From positions 1-41,367 of the forward strand of contig VFKE01000044.1 of NCBI GenBank assembly GCA_009885695.1: 41,367 nt of DNA, written 5' to 3'. The first letter of the stretch is position 1. The number at the start of each line of letters is the position of its first letter. The position numbers were made by a program, and so were the translations under genes. A model generated the notes under the pieces. It made no database searches, had not been told where the DNA came from, and saw only the letters and a program-made list of their open reading frames with translations. This document shows, one piece after another, positions 7,911 through 16,946 of this stretch. This DNA comes from Verrucomicrobiota bacterium. Its GTDB lineage: Bacteria > Verrucomicrobiota > Verrucomicrobiia > Verrucomicrobiales > Verrucomicrobiaceae.

Positions 7911-8080
7911 AGAGCATTTTTAAAAAAGACGTAGCCGCAGCTCGCAAGAGTGCGGGAAGAAACCACGGCAGCCAACGAAGCATGCCTATTACCCCCGTTC
8001 TCGCTTTGCGGCTGCGGGGAGAGCTTCCATATTTCCCGCGTTCTTACGAACGCGGCTACGTAATTATTTTAACCGCTCTA
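7911..8080 (+). repeat. AGAGC-type palindromic element, copy 2 (long form)
   Basis: This is a 170-base member of the same family as 7172-7297 and in the same orientation. It shares both ends (AGAGCATTTTTAAAAAAG on the left, AATTATTTTAACCGCTCTA on the right) and the central segment. It also carries about 44 extra bases (CCCCCGTTCTCGCTTTGCGG through GAGAGCTTCCATATTT) that recur in copy 5 but not in copies 1 and 4, so two size classes exist. Confidence 0.88.
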
Positions 8081-8214
8081 ATCAGCGCTTCCCATGTTCC
8101 CCGCCCTTGACCAGCCGGCTTTCCAGCTTCGCTGCAAGTCCAGGTCTTCCTGGTTGAAAATGTTTTTGCCATTTAATCCCACACACCACGCAGACCCTTT
8201 TACAAGTGTTGATG

Positions 8215-8670
8215 CTATAAGGAGCTCTCAGATAGTGTCTGCCATTCAGACGGATTCCATTTTGGAAAGTAAACTGCGCCAGTGTCTGCCGGATAGACAT
8301 GCTCGATCATCGTAAGCACCATTCGGTCCGCATACGGCAGTGCTGCCGCATAAGTTTGTGCCCCGCCGCAGCAGACGATCTCCGGCACTGCGGCGGCTTC
8401 GCCCATTGCCAAGGCCTGCGGTACTGAAGCCACCACGCACCCGATGTCCGGATGCCAGCCGCAGCTTGAACTCAGCACCAGCGGCGTATGGCTCGCATCA
8501 AACCAACCATGCATTTCGGCGAAGGTCTTCCGGCCGAGCAGCAGCCATTTGCCGCGTGTGTAACTGCGGAAGTGCGCTGCATCGCGCGGCAGTTTCCACG
8601 GGATGCCGCGAGAGTCGGCCAGCAGATGGTTCTGATCCATCGCGGCGATAAGCGTAAGCTGCGGCTTCAC
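8215..8670 (-). CDS. folA: Dihydrofolate reductase
   Basis: This enzyme reduces dihydrofolate to tetrahydrofolate with NADPH. From the GTG at 8670 the protein starts MKPQLTLIAAMDQN. GIPWKLPRDAAHFR carries the active-site Asp equivalent to E. coli Asp27, LLLGRKTFAEM is the NADPH-binding segment, and CCGGAQTY corresponds to the conserved GG cofactor loop. The end DTGAVYFPKW matches the family pattern. An in-frame TTG at 8691 would add seven residues and start almost on top of the upstream gene's stop codon (8693-8695). The close spacing suggests cotranscription with the MBL-fold gene. Confidence 0.93.
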   Translation of the reverse strand: MKPQLTLIAAMDQNHLLADSRGIPWKLPRDAAHFRSYTRGKWLLLGRKTFAEMHGWFDASHTPLVLSSSCGWHPDIGCVVASVPQALAMGEAAAVPEIVCCGGAQTYAAALPYADRMVLTMIEHVYPADTGAVYFPKWNPSEWQTLSESSL

Positions 8671-8692
8671 ACACGCAATGATGTGGCACAAT

Positions 8693-9664
8693 TCAGAAAA
8701 CCACGGGCAGGCCTTCAGGCAGGATCAGCACTTGGTCGTCAAGATCGCGCAGGAGGGTGGCCCGCACCAGCCGTTCCGCCGGTTCGTGGATCGGTTCGCC
8801 GCCGAGCGGAAAAGTTCCGTAGTGCATCGGAATCATGCGCTGTGCGCCCAGCATCTCGAAGGCGTCGAGGGCTTCCTCGGGATTCATGTGAACGGGCCGT
8901 CCGCTGGGTGCATCGTAGGCTCCGATGGGCAGGAGGGCGACGTCAATGTCCGCGCGCTGGCCGATCTCTGTGAAGCCATCGAACAGAGAACTGTCGCCGC
9001 AGTGGAACACCGTGCGCTCGTCATCACGGATGAGGAAGCCGCCGAACTTGCGGAAGGTGTCGTGAATCATGCGCGCGCCCCAGTGGCGCGCTGGGGTGAG
9101 CGTGATTTCCAGATTGCGGAAATGAGTGGTCTGCCAGCTATCGAGTTCAATGATTTTGCTGAAAGCGCAGCGCTTCACGATGCTGCCGACGCCTTCGGGG
9201 ACGATGATGGGCTGTCCTGCGGCAATAGCGCGGAGGCTGGGGAGGTGGAGGTGGTCGAAATGGGCGTGTGTGATGAGCACCAGATCGATGTAGGGCAGCG
9301 CTGCCGGCTTGACGCATGGATGGCAGATCCGTTTGATGGGTCCGTGCCACAAGGCCCAGTTGGGGTCCACAAGAATGTTTTGTCCGCCGATCTGGATCAA
9401 GAACCCTGCGTGTCCGAGCCAGGTCACGCCCGTTTGCTCCGGATGCATCGTGAGCAGAACGGACGATTTGCCGCCCGGCAGTCGCGGAGTGAAGATGTGC
9501 GGGATGAGTACATCGTTGAGGAAGCGCAGGTTGCGCTCCCGCCAGCCAACGGTGGGCATCAGGCCCACATGGTTCAGATCGGGTTTGCGGTCGCCGAGAC
9601 GCCAGCGGCGACGTTTGCGCCCAGATTTACTGGCCTTGGGGGGCTGGCTGTCGTGTGGCGTCAA
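8693..9664 (-). CDS. MBL-fold metallo-hydrolase (UlaG/NAPE-PLD-like)
   Basis: From the TTG at 9664 this is a 323-residue metallo-beta-lactamase-fold protein. The zinc motif H-x-H-x-D-H is THAHFDHLHL (H133, H135, D137, H138). Further ligand candidates are in PARHWGARM, VFHCGDSS and IPMHYGTF. The N-terminal VTWLGHAGFLIQIGGQ and the GRPVHMNPEEAL region place it near the UlaG and N-acyl-phosphatidylethanolamine phospholipase D-like branch; the substrate is unknown. The open frame extends to 9859, but that part would overlap the divergent cyclo-ligase gene, so TTG 9664 (or ATG 9559) is more likely. It lies upstream of folA on the same strand. Confidence 0.85.
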   Translation of the reverse strand: MTPHDSQPPKASKSGRKRRRWRLGDRKPDLNHVGLMPTVGWRERNLRFLNDVLIPHIFTPRLPGGKSSVLLTMHPEQTGVTWLGHAGFLIQIGGQNILVDPNWALWHGPIKRICHPCVKPAALPYIDLVLITHAHFDHLHLPSLRAIAAGQPIIVPEGVGSIVKRCAFSKIIELDSWQTTHFRNLEITLTPARHWGARMIHDTFRKFGGFLIRDDERTVFHCGDSSLFDGFTEIGQRADIDVALLPIGAYDAPSGRPVHMNPEEALDAFEMLGAQRMIPMHYGTFPLGGEPIHEPAERLVRATLLRDLDDQVLILPEGLPVVF

Positions 9665-9714
9665 TTTTTTTCTGGTGCAGGGAACATACCAAAGCGGGTG
9701 GTAAGATACGATTT

Positions 9715-10371
9715 GTGAGCCATTGTCGCAAGGAACAATTTCATGCCGCGTCGGCAGACCACTTGAACGATTCTCACGACATCGCCCGCCGCAAGGCAGA
9801 TATGCGCCGCGAAATGCGCGCGTTGCTCGCGGATATTTCTCTGCAGCAGAAAGAGGCATGGTCGCTCAGGCTCGTGGAGTGCCTCATGTCAGCCACCAAG
9901 ACCTGGACGAAGGACGTCGGCGTGGTGGCGTTGTTTGGCGGCCTTAAGACAGAACCTGCTCTGCTGCCCCTTTTGCCGTGGCTGTGGGAAAATGGGAGGC
10001 AGGCCGCATTTTTTGCCATTGAAAGTGATGGCGTGATGCATCCGTATTTGGTGCGCCACGAGGGCGAGCTGGTCGTTGGCGCTTACGGGGTTTTGATGCC
10101 GGATGTCTCAATGTGTCCACGAATTGACGTCGCTGATCTCGATGTTGTGCTGGTGCCGGGCCTGGCATTTTCTTTTTGCGACGGGTCGCGGCTTGGCCGT
10201 GGAAAGGGCTACTATGACCGCGTGCTTGCCCAACTCAGACCGGATGCCCGGGTCATCGGCGTTGGTTATTCGGTGCAGATAGCCAAATTCATTCCACGCG
10301 AGCAACATGATAAGTGTGTTCATTCGCTTGTTTCTGAGGATGGATGGCTGGATATTGAGTCTCCCGTCTAG
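9715..10371 (+). CDS. 5-formyltetrahydrofolate cyclo-ligase
   Basis: This enzyme converts 5-formyl-THF to 5,10-methenyl-THF using ATP. The family motif PGLAFSFCDGSRLGRGKGYYDRVL is split here into PGLAFSF, RLGRGKGYYD and the following helix near residues 145-168. The N-terminal basic segment ARRKADMRREMRALL supplies the ATP-contacting Lys, so translation must start upstream of it; the GTG at 9715 gives 218 residues. The TAG stop (10369-10371) lies inside the left end of palindromic element copy 3. Together with folA and folD it adds to the folate content of the window. Confidence 0.9.
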   Translation: MSHCRKEQFHAASADHLNDSHDIARRKADMRREMRALLADISLQQKEAWSLRLVECLMSATKTWTKDVGVVALFGGLKTEPALLPLLPWLWENGRQAAFFAIESDGVMHPYLVRHEGELVVGAYGVLMPDVSMCPRIDVADLDVVLVPGLAFSFCDGSRLGRGKGYYDRVLAQLRPDARVIGVGYSVQIAKFIPREQHDKCVHSLVSEDGWLDIESPV

Positions 10372-10511
10372 AGCGGTTTCATGAGTGTCGTAGCCGCGTT
10401 CGTGAGAACGCGGGAAGAATGGATGCTTTTCTGGCGCGCGACTTGTCTGCCCGCACTTTCGCTTCGCGGCTGCGCAACACGAGATGCGGCTACGCTTTTG
10501 AAAAAGACTCA
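10370..10511 (-). repeat. AGAGC-type palindromic element, copy 3 (diverged)
   Basis: This is a diverged member of the family, in the opposite orientation to copies 1 and 2. It starts TAGAGCGGTTT, has GTAGCCGCGTTCGTGAGAACG at its left end (copies 1, 2, 4 and 5 have GTTCGTAAGAAC) and GATGCGGCTACG near its right end, and finishes TTTTGAAAAAGACTCA. The interior (GATGCTTTTCTGGCGCGCG...) differs from the other copies. It fills the whole space between two convergent genes and contains both of their stop codons: TAG of the cyclo-ligase and TGA of apaG. Confidence 0.8.
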
Positions 10512-10889
10512 AGCGGGCAGTTCCATCTGAAACTCCGGCACACGCACATAGACGGCGCGTCCGCTGTCGGTCTGGCCGAAGAAGGTCCCGCTGGCGCGGC
10601 ACGGCTCGCCGATCACATGATAGCTGTTGTAGCTGAAAGTCTGACCCGGTTCCAGGCGCGGCATCTGGCCGACCACGCCGTCGCCCTCGACCACGAGGGT
10701 GCCGCCGCCGGATTCGGTCACGATCCATTTCCGGCCGAGGATGGTCACGGGTTCCTCTGACTGGTTGTGAATGGAGAGGTAGTAAGCGAAGGGATACGGC
10801 TTGTCCGGCGGTGCATTCAACTGCGGGGCATAGACCACCTGGTCCACGGTGACGGACAGTCCTGGTATTTCGGCAAAACTTACCGGCAT
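10509..10889 (-). CDS. apaG: ApaG-family protein
   Basis: This 126-residue all-beta protein matches ApaG (DUF525) along its length: FAYYLSIHNQSEEPVTILGRKWIVT, GVVGQMPRLEPGQTFSYNSYHV and a C-terminal VPEFQMELPA. ApaG proteins have a fibronectin type III-like fold. The family has been linked to cobalt and magnesium efflux phenotypes, but the molecular role is not settled. The ATG is at 10889. The TGA stop (10509-10511) lies in the end of the adjacent palindromic element. It diverges from thiD with about 90 bases between starts. Confidence 0.93.
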   Translation of the reverse strand: MPVSFAEIPGLSVTVDQVVYAPQLNAPPDKPYPFAYYLSIHNQSEEPVTILGRKWIVTESGGGTLVVEGDGVVGQMPRLEPGQTFSYNSYHVIGEPCRASGTFFGQTDSGRAVYVRVPEFQMELPA

Positions 10890-10981
10890 AATGTTAGAGA
10901 GTCGGGGGCACCAATGCCGGGGTCAAGCAATTTGCTCCGATTGCGGATTGCACAAACCGGCCTGTGGATTTCAAATGGGTC

Positions 10982-11782
10982 ATGCCCACCAGCCCGCCTG
11001 TCGTGCTCACCATCGCCGGTTCCGACTGCTCATCGGGCGCGGGGATTCAGGCGGACTTGAAGACGTTCAGCGCGCTCGGGTGTTATGGACTCACGGCTCT
11101 CACCAGTGTGGTCGCCGAAATTCCAGGCGAGGTCTCGAGCATCCAGTTGCTCGATCCAAAAATCATCGCGGAGCAAATCCATGTGCTGGCTGGAGCGTTT
11201 CCAATTTCCGCAGCAAAGACCGGGATGCTCGGTGGTCGCGCGCAGATGGAGGCCGTGATCTCTGCGTGGCAATTACTACGCGCGCGCGGCGTGCTGCTGG
11301 TCATCGATCCCGTGATGGTCGCCACCAGTGGATCGCGTCTGCTTGATGAAGATGCGGTCTCGCTGCTGACGGATCAATTGTTTCCGCTGGCCATACTCAT
11401 CACGCCGAACTTGGATGAGGCGAGTGTATTGCTCGGCAGCAAGATCACATCGCGTGTTGAGATGGAAGCCGCCGCGCGCGAACTAGCGCAGCGACATCGC
11501 TGCGCCGTGCTGCTGAAAGGCGGGCATCTCCCCGGCGATGACACTTCCGATCTGCTGATTCAAGATGGCGTCGCGACTTGGTTCGAGGGTCGCCGGGTTC
11601 CTGGCATCCGCACTCATGGCACAGGCTGCACCTATTCCGCTGCGATCACCGCAGGTCTCGCCAAAGGATTATCGCTGGTCGAGGCGGTGCGCATGGGGAA
11701 GCAATTCGTCCGCGCGGCCATCGCCAGTCACTTTCGCTGGGGCGAAGTGGATGCGTTGAATATTCTTGCTTCGCCTACATGA
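10982..11782 (+). CDS. thiD: Hydroxymethylpyrimidine/phosphomethylpyrimidine kinase
   Basis: ThiD phosphorylates HMP and HMP-phosphate in thiamine synthesis. The 266-residue ribokinase-fold protein starts MPTSPPVVLTIAGSDCSSGAG. IAGSDxSxGAGIQADLKTF is the substrate-binding N-terminus, LLKGGHLPGD is the nucleotide-side segment, and the anion-hole/catalytic motif is GTGCTYSAAITAG. An in-frame GTG at 10964 is a less likely start. No thiamine riboswitch sequence is apparent in the short leader, and no other thi gene lies in the window. Confidence 0.95.
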   Translation: MPTSPPVVLTIAGSDCSSGAGIQADLKTFSALGCYGLTALTSVVAEIPGEVSSIQLLDPKIIAEQIHVLAGAFPISAAKTGMLGGRAQMEAVISAWQLLRARGVLLVIDPVMVATSGSRLLDEDAVSLLTDQLFPLAILITPNLDEASVLLGSKITSRVEMEAAARELAQRHRCAVLLKGGHLPGDDTSDLLIQDGVATWFEGRRVPGIRTHGTGCTYSAAITAGLAKGLSLVEAVRMGKQFVRAAIASHFRWGEVDALNILASPT

Positions 11783-11786
11783 CTAT

Positions 11787-11901
11787 GAGTAACACGGTCG
11801 TCCCGACTGTGGGTGTTGCGGGTGTCACGCCCAGCAAAATATTTTTTCCACTGAGGGCGAGACGCCCTCGACACCCACAGGCCAGAGGCGCTGTGTTACT
11901 C
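11787..11901. repeat. 115-base inverted-repeat element (MITE-like)
   Basis: The element is bounded by GAGTAACAC (11787-11795) and its exact complement GTGTTACTC (11893-11901). A second, inner inverted pair is TGTGGGTGTTGCGGGTGTC against GACACCCACA. The AT-rich centre reads AAAATATTTTTT. It contains no open reading frame and fills most of the space between thiD and the S41-like gene. The sequence is unrelated to the AGAGC family. Confidence 0.7.
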
Positions 11902-11949
11902 ACGCTTGGGTGGACTTTGTCCCGCGCTTCTCTATGATTCTCACTGCCA

Positions 11950-13056
11950 ATGCTTAGAGCGTTTGTCATCATCATCTCCCTGACCGTTTTCGGACGCGCG
12001 GACGGACCGCCGTGCCTGGTCGATCAGCTTCCTCAAAGCTCGTTGCAGTCGGCGTTTCAGATCTTGCGCCGCGATTACATCCGCCGTGATGAACTGACTT
12101 TCGAGGAGCTGAACCGTGCCGCGCTTCAGGGGTTGCTGGAGCGGTTGAGCTTCAGCGCGCATCTGGTGCCACTCGGCCAGGATGCAGCGCCGTCTAAGCC
12201 TCGTGTTCATGCGGAATTTCTCTCGCCGGACATTGCGTATATCCGCCCGGAGACTTTTGGCGAAGGTGAGGCGGTGATTTTCGATAAGGAACTCGCCCGC
12301 ATCGCGGAGCAGAAGGCGCGGCATCTTATCCTCGATCTGCGCGCAACGAAAGTGCCCGGCTCGTTTGATGAGGCGGCGTTGATCTTGCAGTGTTTCGTGC
12401 CTCAAGGCGAACTGATGTTCAAGCTGAAGCAGATCGGGCGCGAGGAAGCGGAGCTGTTCATTTCCCGGCGCGAACCGCTTTGGAAGGAACGCGTTGTGGT
12501 GCTGACAGATGGAGAGACTAGCAACGCCGCCGAGGCGGTGGCCGCCGGCCTCCAACACCGAAACCTGGCTTTGATCATCGGTGAACCGACGCGCGGTCAG
12601 GCGGTGCGTTACACGGAGGTCAAGCTCGATGACAAGGTCGCGCTGCGCTATGCCGATGCGGAAATGCTGCTGCCGGACGGATCCTCGATTTTCAAGAAAG
12701 GTCTTACGCCGATGATCGTGGTTAGGGCCTCATCTGATGAGAAGTGGGAGACCATTGACGGCAGTCGCGACAAGAGTCTCAAGCCCTTCGTCACCGATCG
12801 GGTGCGGTCGCGTTTCAATGAGGCCGCGCTCGTCGGCGAGAAGAATCCGGAACTGGATGACTATGTGAGCCGCGCGGCCGGAAAGCCGTTGCCGGGTGAT
12901 GGAGGCCAGGTGCGTGACGTGGTGACGCAGCGGGCGCTTGATGTGCTGCTGGCCGGAGATTTTACGGCTGGTGCAAAAATAAAATGGGAAGCTGCATCTT
13001 CGGGAGCAGAGCCGGCCAGGCCGGTGGTTCCGAAAGCCGAGCCCGCGAAACCATGA
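11950..13056 (+). CDS. Secreted S41 peptidase-like protein lacking the catalytic dyad
   Basis: This 368-residue protein has an N-terminal signal (MLRAFVIIISLTVFG) and a tail-specific protease (S41/CtpA-like) core: HLILDLRATK (125-134), VVVLTDGETSNAAEAVAAGL (182-201) and ALIIGEPTRGQAV (207-219). In active S41 enzymes the nucleophilic Ser follows Gly in GSxSxSE and the general base Lys lies in the TFGKG motif. Here those positions read E-Thr190 and R-G-Gln217. The LRxNPGG loop is also lost, and I see no PDZ domain. It may therefore be a non-proteolytic relative. The C-terminal tail is rich in Pro, Ala and Lys. Its stop overlaps the ATG of the IF-1-like gene (ATGA). Confidence 0.75.
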   Translation: MLRAFVIIISLTVFGRADGPPCLVDQLPQSSLQSAFQILRRDYIRRDELTFEELNRAALQGLLERLSFSAHLVPLGQDAAPSKPRVHAEFLSPDIAYIRPETFGEGEAVIFDKELARIAEQKARHLILDLRATKVPGSFDEAALILQCFVPQGELMFKLKQIGREEAELFISRREPLWKERVVVLTDGETSNAAEAVAAGLQHRNLALIIGEPTRGQAVRYTEVKLDDKVALRYADAEMLLPDGSSIFKKGLTPMIVVRASSDEKWETIDGSRDKSLKPFVTDRVRSRFNEAALVGEKNPELDDYVSRAAGKPLPGDGGQVRDVVTQRALDVLLAGDFTAGAKIKWEAASSGAEPARPVVPKAEPAKP

Positions 13057-13249
13057 GCGGTGACGTCCGCATCGAGGGCCGGGTTGTGATCCGCGAGATA
13101 CTCAGCGAGCGCACGGCTCGTGCGACCTTGCCTAATGGCAAAGTGATCATCGCTTATGCGCTGAAGCTGGATCCGGTTCCGGAAATGCGCGTCGGCGAGG
13201 AGTGGACGGTGCTGATGTCGCTTTGCGATTTCAATCGCGGCAGGCTGAC

Positions 13250-14047
<798 letters not shown>

Positions 14048-14092
14048 GGAGAAAAAGGTTCTTGGTTTCCTGGTTCTTCGTTCTTGGTTGGT
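14048..14092. repeat. Low-complexity sdhA-sdhB spacer
   Basis: The 45-base spacer consists of near-repeats of GGTTCTTGG / GGTTCTTCG / TTCTTGG. On the coding strand this reads as AAC/CAAGAA repeats. No other signal is seen. Confidence 0.5.
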
Positions 14093-16093
14093 TCAGACGT
14101 AGCTGCGGACTGCGAGATGCACTTCCTCGTAGGTGAGCGGTTCCTTGTGCAGCGTGGGTTTCGAGACGTCTCCGGTGAATTCCCAAGCGGCGACGTAGGA
14201 GTAGTTGGTGTCATCGCGCAGCGCCTCGCCGGCTTGACCGCGTTTTGCGGCCTCGTCTTCCTTCGTGTATTGATGTTCGACACGGAAATGTCCGCCGCAG
14301 CTTTCCTCACGCTGCAAGGCGTCGAGACACATCAGCTCGCCGAATTCAAGGAAGTCGGCCACGCGGCCAGCTTTTTCCAGTTCCTGATTGAAGTCAGCGC
14401 CGGAACCGGGGACGCGCACATTATTCCAGAAATCCTCCCGCAACGCTGGGAGGCGGTCTATCGCCTTCTGCAGGCCTTCGCGGCTGCGAGCCATGCCGCA
14501 TTCATTCCACATCAGCAGACCGAGTTCGCGATGGTAACTATCCACGGTGCGATTGCCCTTGATGTCGATGAACTTTTTAGTGCGCCCGTTGATCTGGGCT
14601 TCGGCTTCTTTGAAGGCGGGATGGTCCGTTTTGACGGAGCCGGGCTTTTGTGACGCGAGATAATTGGCGATGGTCGTGGGAATCACGAAGTAACCGTCGG
14701 CCAGTCCCTGCATCAACGCGGAGGCGCCGAGACGGTTGGCCCCGTGGTCGGAGAAGTTCGCCTCGCCCAGCACATGGAGGCCGGGGACGTTGCTCATCAG
14801 ATTGTAGTCCACCCAGAGGCCGCCCATGGTGTAGTGCACGGCGGGGTAGATGCGCATCGGTTGCTCGTAGCCGTTCTCGCCGGTGATGCATTCATACATG
14901 TCGAAGAGGTTACCGTATTTTTCGGCGACCACTGCTTTCCCCAGTTTGCGGAGTTCCGGTTCAGAAATGTTTTTGTCAGCCGCCTGGTCATGTCCGTAGC
15001 GCAGGATGGCATCGGCGAAATCGAGATAAACGCCCAGACCGCCGGGGCCGACACCACGGCCTTCGTCGCAGGCTTCCTTCGCCGAGCGACTGGAGATGTC
15101 GCGCGGCGCGAGGTTGCCGTAGCTGGGATATTTGCGCTCCAGATAATAATCGCGCGCGTCCTCGGGAATCTGCGCGGGCGGTTTGCCGCAGTCGTCTTTT
15201 TTCTTCGGCACCCAGACGCGGCCGTCGTTGCGGAGGGACTCGGACATGAGCGTCAGTTTGCTCTGGTAATCGCCACTGACCGGGATGCAGGTCGGATGAA
15301 TTTGTGTGTAACAGGGGTTGGCGAACAATGCGCCCTTGCGATGTGCGCGCCAGATGGCGGTGGTGTTGCAGCCCTTGGCGTTGGTGGAAAGATAGAAGAC
15401 GTTTCCGTAGCCGCCGGTGCAGAGCAGGACAGTGTCGCCCGCGTGGCTGCTGATTTTTCCGGTGACCAGATCGCGCACCACGATGCCCTTCGCCTGGCCA
15501 TCGACGAGGACGAGATCGAGCATTTCGGTGCGTGAGAACATCTGCACGCCGCCGCGGGCGATTTCCTTGCTCAAGGCCGAATACGCGCCGAGGAGGAGCT
15601 GCTGTCCCGTCTGACCGCGCGCATAAAAGGTGCGGCTGACTTGAGCGCCACCGAAGGAACGATTGGCGAGCAGTCCGCCGTATTCTCGCGCCAGCGGCAC
15701 GCCCTGAGCGACGCATTGGTCGATGATGTTCGCGCTGACTTCGGCGAGGCGGTAGACATTGGCCTCACGCGCCCGGAAGTCCCCGCCCTTGATGGTGTCA
15801 TAGAAGAGGCGGTAGGTCGAGTCGCCGTCGTTCTGGTAGTTCTTCGCGGCGTTGATGCCGCCCTGGGCGGCGATACTGTGCGCCCGGCGCGGGCTGTCCT
15901 GAAAGCAGAAGCATTTTACGTTGTAACCAAGTTCCGAGAGCGTGGCTGCGGCTGATGAACCTGCGAGGCCGCTGCCGACGACGATCACGGTGTATTTGCG
16001 TTTGTTCGCGGGATTGATCAGCTTGGAGTCCTGCTTGTGATTCGACCACTTTTGCGAGAGCGGGCCGGATGGGATGTGGGCTTCGAGGGACAT
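14093..16093 (-). CDS. sdhA: Succinate dehydrogenase/fumarate reductase flavoprotein subunit
   Basis: This 666-residue FAD subunit oxidises succinate to fumarate (complex II, cytoplasmic face). The Rossmann motif [15 protein letters not shown] is at residues 38-52. [16 protein letters not shown] contains His72, at the position of the covalent FAD His. The active-site region [14 protein letters not shown], the fumarate-binding [13 protein letters not shown] and the C-terminal FAD segment [19 protein letters not shown] are present. Its length and sequence style match the type B enzymes that pair with a single diheme anchor. It lies between sdhC and sdhB on the minus strand. Confidence 0.98.
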   Translation of the reverse strand: MSLEAHIPSGPLSQKWSNHKQDSKLINPANKRKYTVIVVGSGLAGSSAAATLSELGYNVKCFCFQDSPRRAHSIAAQGGINAAKNYQNDGDSTYRLFYDTIKGGDFRAREANVYRLAEVSANIIDQCVAQGVPLAREYGGLLANRSFGGAQVSRTFYARGQTGQQLLLGAYSALSKEIARGGVQMFSRTEMLDLVLVDGQAKGIVVRDLVTGKISSHAGDTVLLCTGGYGNVFYLSTNAKGCNTTAIWRAHRKGALFANPCYTQIHPTCIPVSGDYQSKLTLMSESLRNDGRVWVPKKKDDCGKPPAQIPEDARDYYLERKYPSYGNLAPRDISSRSAKEACDEGRGVGPGGLGVYLDFADAILRYGHDQAADKNISEPELRKLGKAVVAEKYGNLFDMYECITGENGYEQPMRIYPAVHYTMGGLWVDYNLMSNVPGLHVLGEANFSDHGANRLGASALMQGLADGYFVIPTTIANYLASQKPGSVKTDHPAFKEAEAQINGRTKKFIDIKGNRTVDSYHRELGLLMWNECGMARSREGLQKAIDRLPALREDFWNNVRVPGSGADFNQELEKAGRVADFLEFGELMCLDALQREESCGGHFRVEHQYTKEDEAAKRGQAGEALRDDTNYSYVAAWEFTGDVSKPTLHKEPLTYEEVHLAVRSYV

Positions 16094-16096
16094 CTG

Positions 16097-16130
16097 TGAA
16101 TGACGAATGAGTAATGACGAATGACGAAAG
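16097..16130. repeat. Short tandem AATGACG repeat in the sdhC-sdhA spacer
   Basis: The 38-base spacer between sdhC and sdhA is made of imperfect copies of GAATGACGAATGA/GTAATGACGAATGACGAA. Simple repeats of this type are widely scattered in bacterial genomes. No function is evident. Confidence 0.55.
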
Positions 16131-16131
16131 C

Positions 16132-16836
16132 TCAGCGTCCGTAGTGGAAGACGTAAATGGCGATGGGAATGGAACAGTTGCCGATCAAAATAAGCGCGGC
16201 GTAAGCGCTGCCGATTTTTTCGTAGATCGGTCGGGTTCGTTCCGTGGCCAGGCCGAGAGTTTGAAACATGCTGCTGACGCCGTGACCGAGATGCGAGCAG
16301 AGCAGCAGCATGGCGATGATGTAAAAGATGGAAGCGGGCAGCCAGGAAAAGCCAGCGATGACCATCTTATAGACGTCATGAACATTTTCGCCGTGGAGGA
16401 TGACTTGGTAAGTGCCGTAGTTGTTTCCGGCATGAACCGTGAAATGCAGCAGATGGTAGATGATGAACGCCAGGATGGTCAGTCCGCTGAGGATCATGAT
16501 GCGCGAAGATTTGCTGGCCTGAAGGGTCGCGTTATATCCGTAACGCTCAGTCCGGGCGGCTCGATTTTCCCTCGTGAGTTGAATGGTCAGCACGATGTGA
16601 ACGACCACGCTGACCAGCAGTCCGATGCGGGCGATCCAGACGCCGCCGCCATGCAACATGGTTTGGAGGAAGTGACCGTATTCGTTGATAGCGTCCGGCC
16701 CGGCAAAGATGAGCAGGTTTCCGATCATGTGGCCCAGCAAGAAGAGCACCAGAACAGCACCCGTCAGGGCGACAAGCAGTTTTTTGCCAATGGAAGAGCC
16801 AAGGAATGTGGAGAAAGACTTAAGCAGTGCGCTCAT
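16132..16836 (-). CDS. sdhC: Succinate dehydrogenase cytochrome b subunit (type B, single anchor)
   Basis: This 234-residue membrane anchor has five predicted helices: [76 protein letters not shown] and the last near the C-terminus. Histidines in or next to the helices (LLGHMIG, VVHIV, YHLLHF, CSHLGHG) are candidate axial ligands for two b hemes, as in the b558 family. It is the first gene of sdhCAB. Membrane anchoring needs no SdhD in this architecture, which agrees with the absence of one here. Confidence 0.95.
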   Translation of the reverse strand: MSALLKSFSTFLGSSIGKKLLVALTGAVLVLFLLGHMIGNLLIFAGPDAINEYGHFLQTMLHGGGVWIARIGLLVSVVVHIVLTIQLTRENRAARTERYGYNATLQASKSSRIMILSGLTILAFIIYHLLHFTVHAGNNYGTYQVILHGENVHDVYKMVIAGFSWLPASIFYIIAMLLLCSHLGHGVSSMFQTLGLATERTRPIYEKIGSAYAALILIGNCSIPIAIYVFHYGR

Positions 16837-16946
16837 AAAAACGGAATGTCACCATTGCGATACGGCGGCAAAAGGCAAGGGGAGGCGGGAAAAATCTCGA
16901 TATTTACTCGGGCGAAAGCAGCGGGTGGATTGCGTCCCGTCAATAA

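Larger units (their letters stand above)
7470..8214. other. 745-base gene-poor region after tRNA-Asn
   Basis: No intact gene is supported here. The stretch holds a short imperfect hairpin (about 7511-7528, GCGGACT with AGCCCGC), an unassigned piece to about 7690, a decayed helix-turn-helix-like reading frame (7722-7868), a perfect 10-bp hairpin (7875-7902), a long-form palindromic element (7911-8080), and 130 bases of unassigned sequence before the dfrA stop. A minus-strand reading frame through that last piece ends in a basic tail but is not recognisable. The position next to a tRNA gene, with decayed coding fragments, suggests past insertion and deletion. Confidence 0.6.

Noticed and set aside
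7682-7975. 97-codon minus-strand open frame at repeat copy 2
   Set aside because: Its first third is the translated repeat itself (the same start, MAA-V-SSRTLA-GYVFFKN, appears at repeat copy 5), so it is a by-product of the repeat sequence.
14744-15535. 263-codon plus-strand open frame inside sdhA
   Set aside because: It is antisense to the flavoprotein gene and has no motif; it is a shadow frame.
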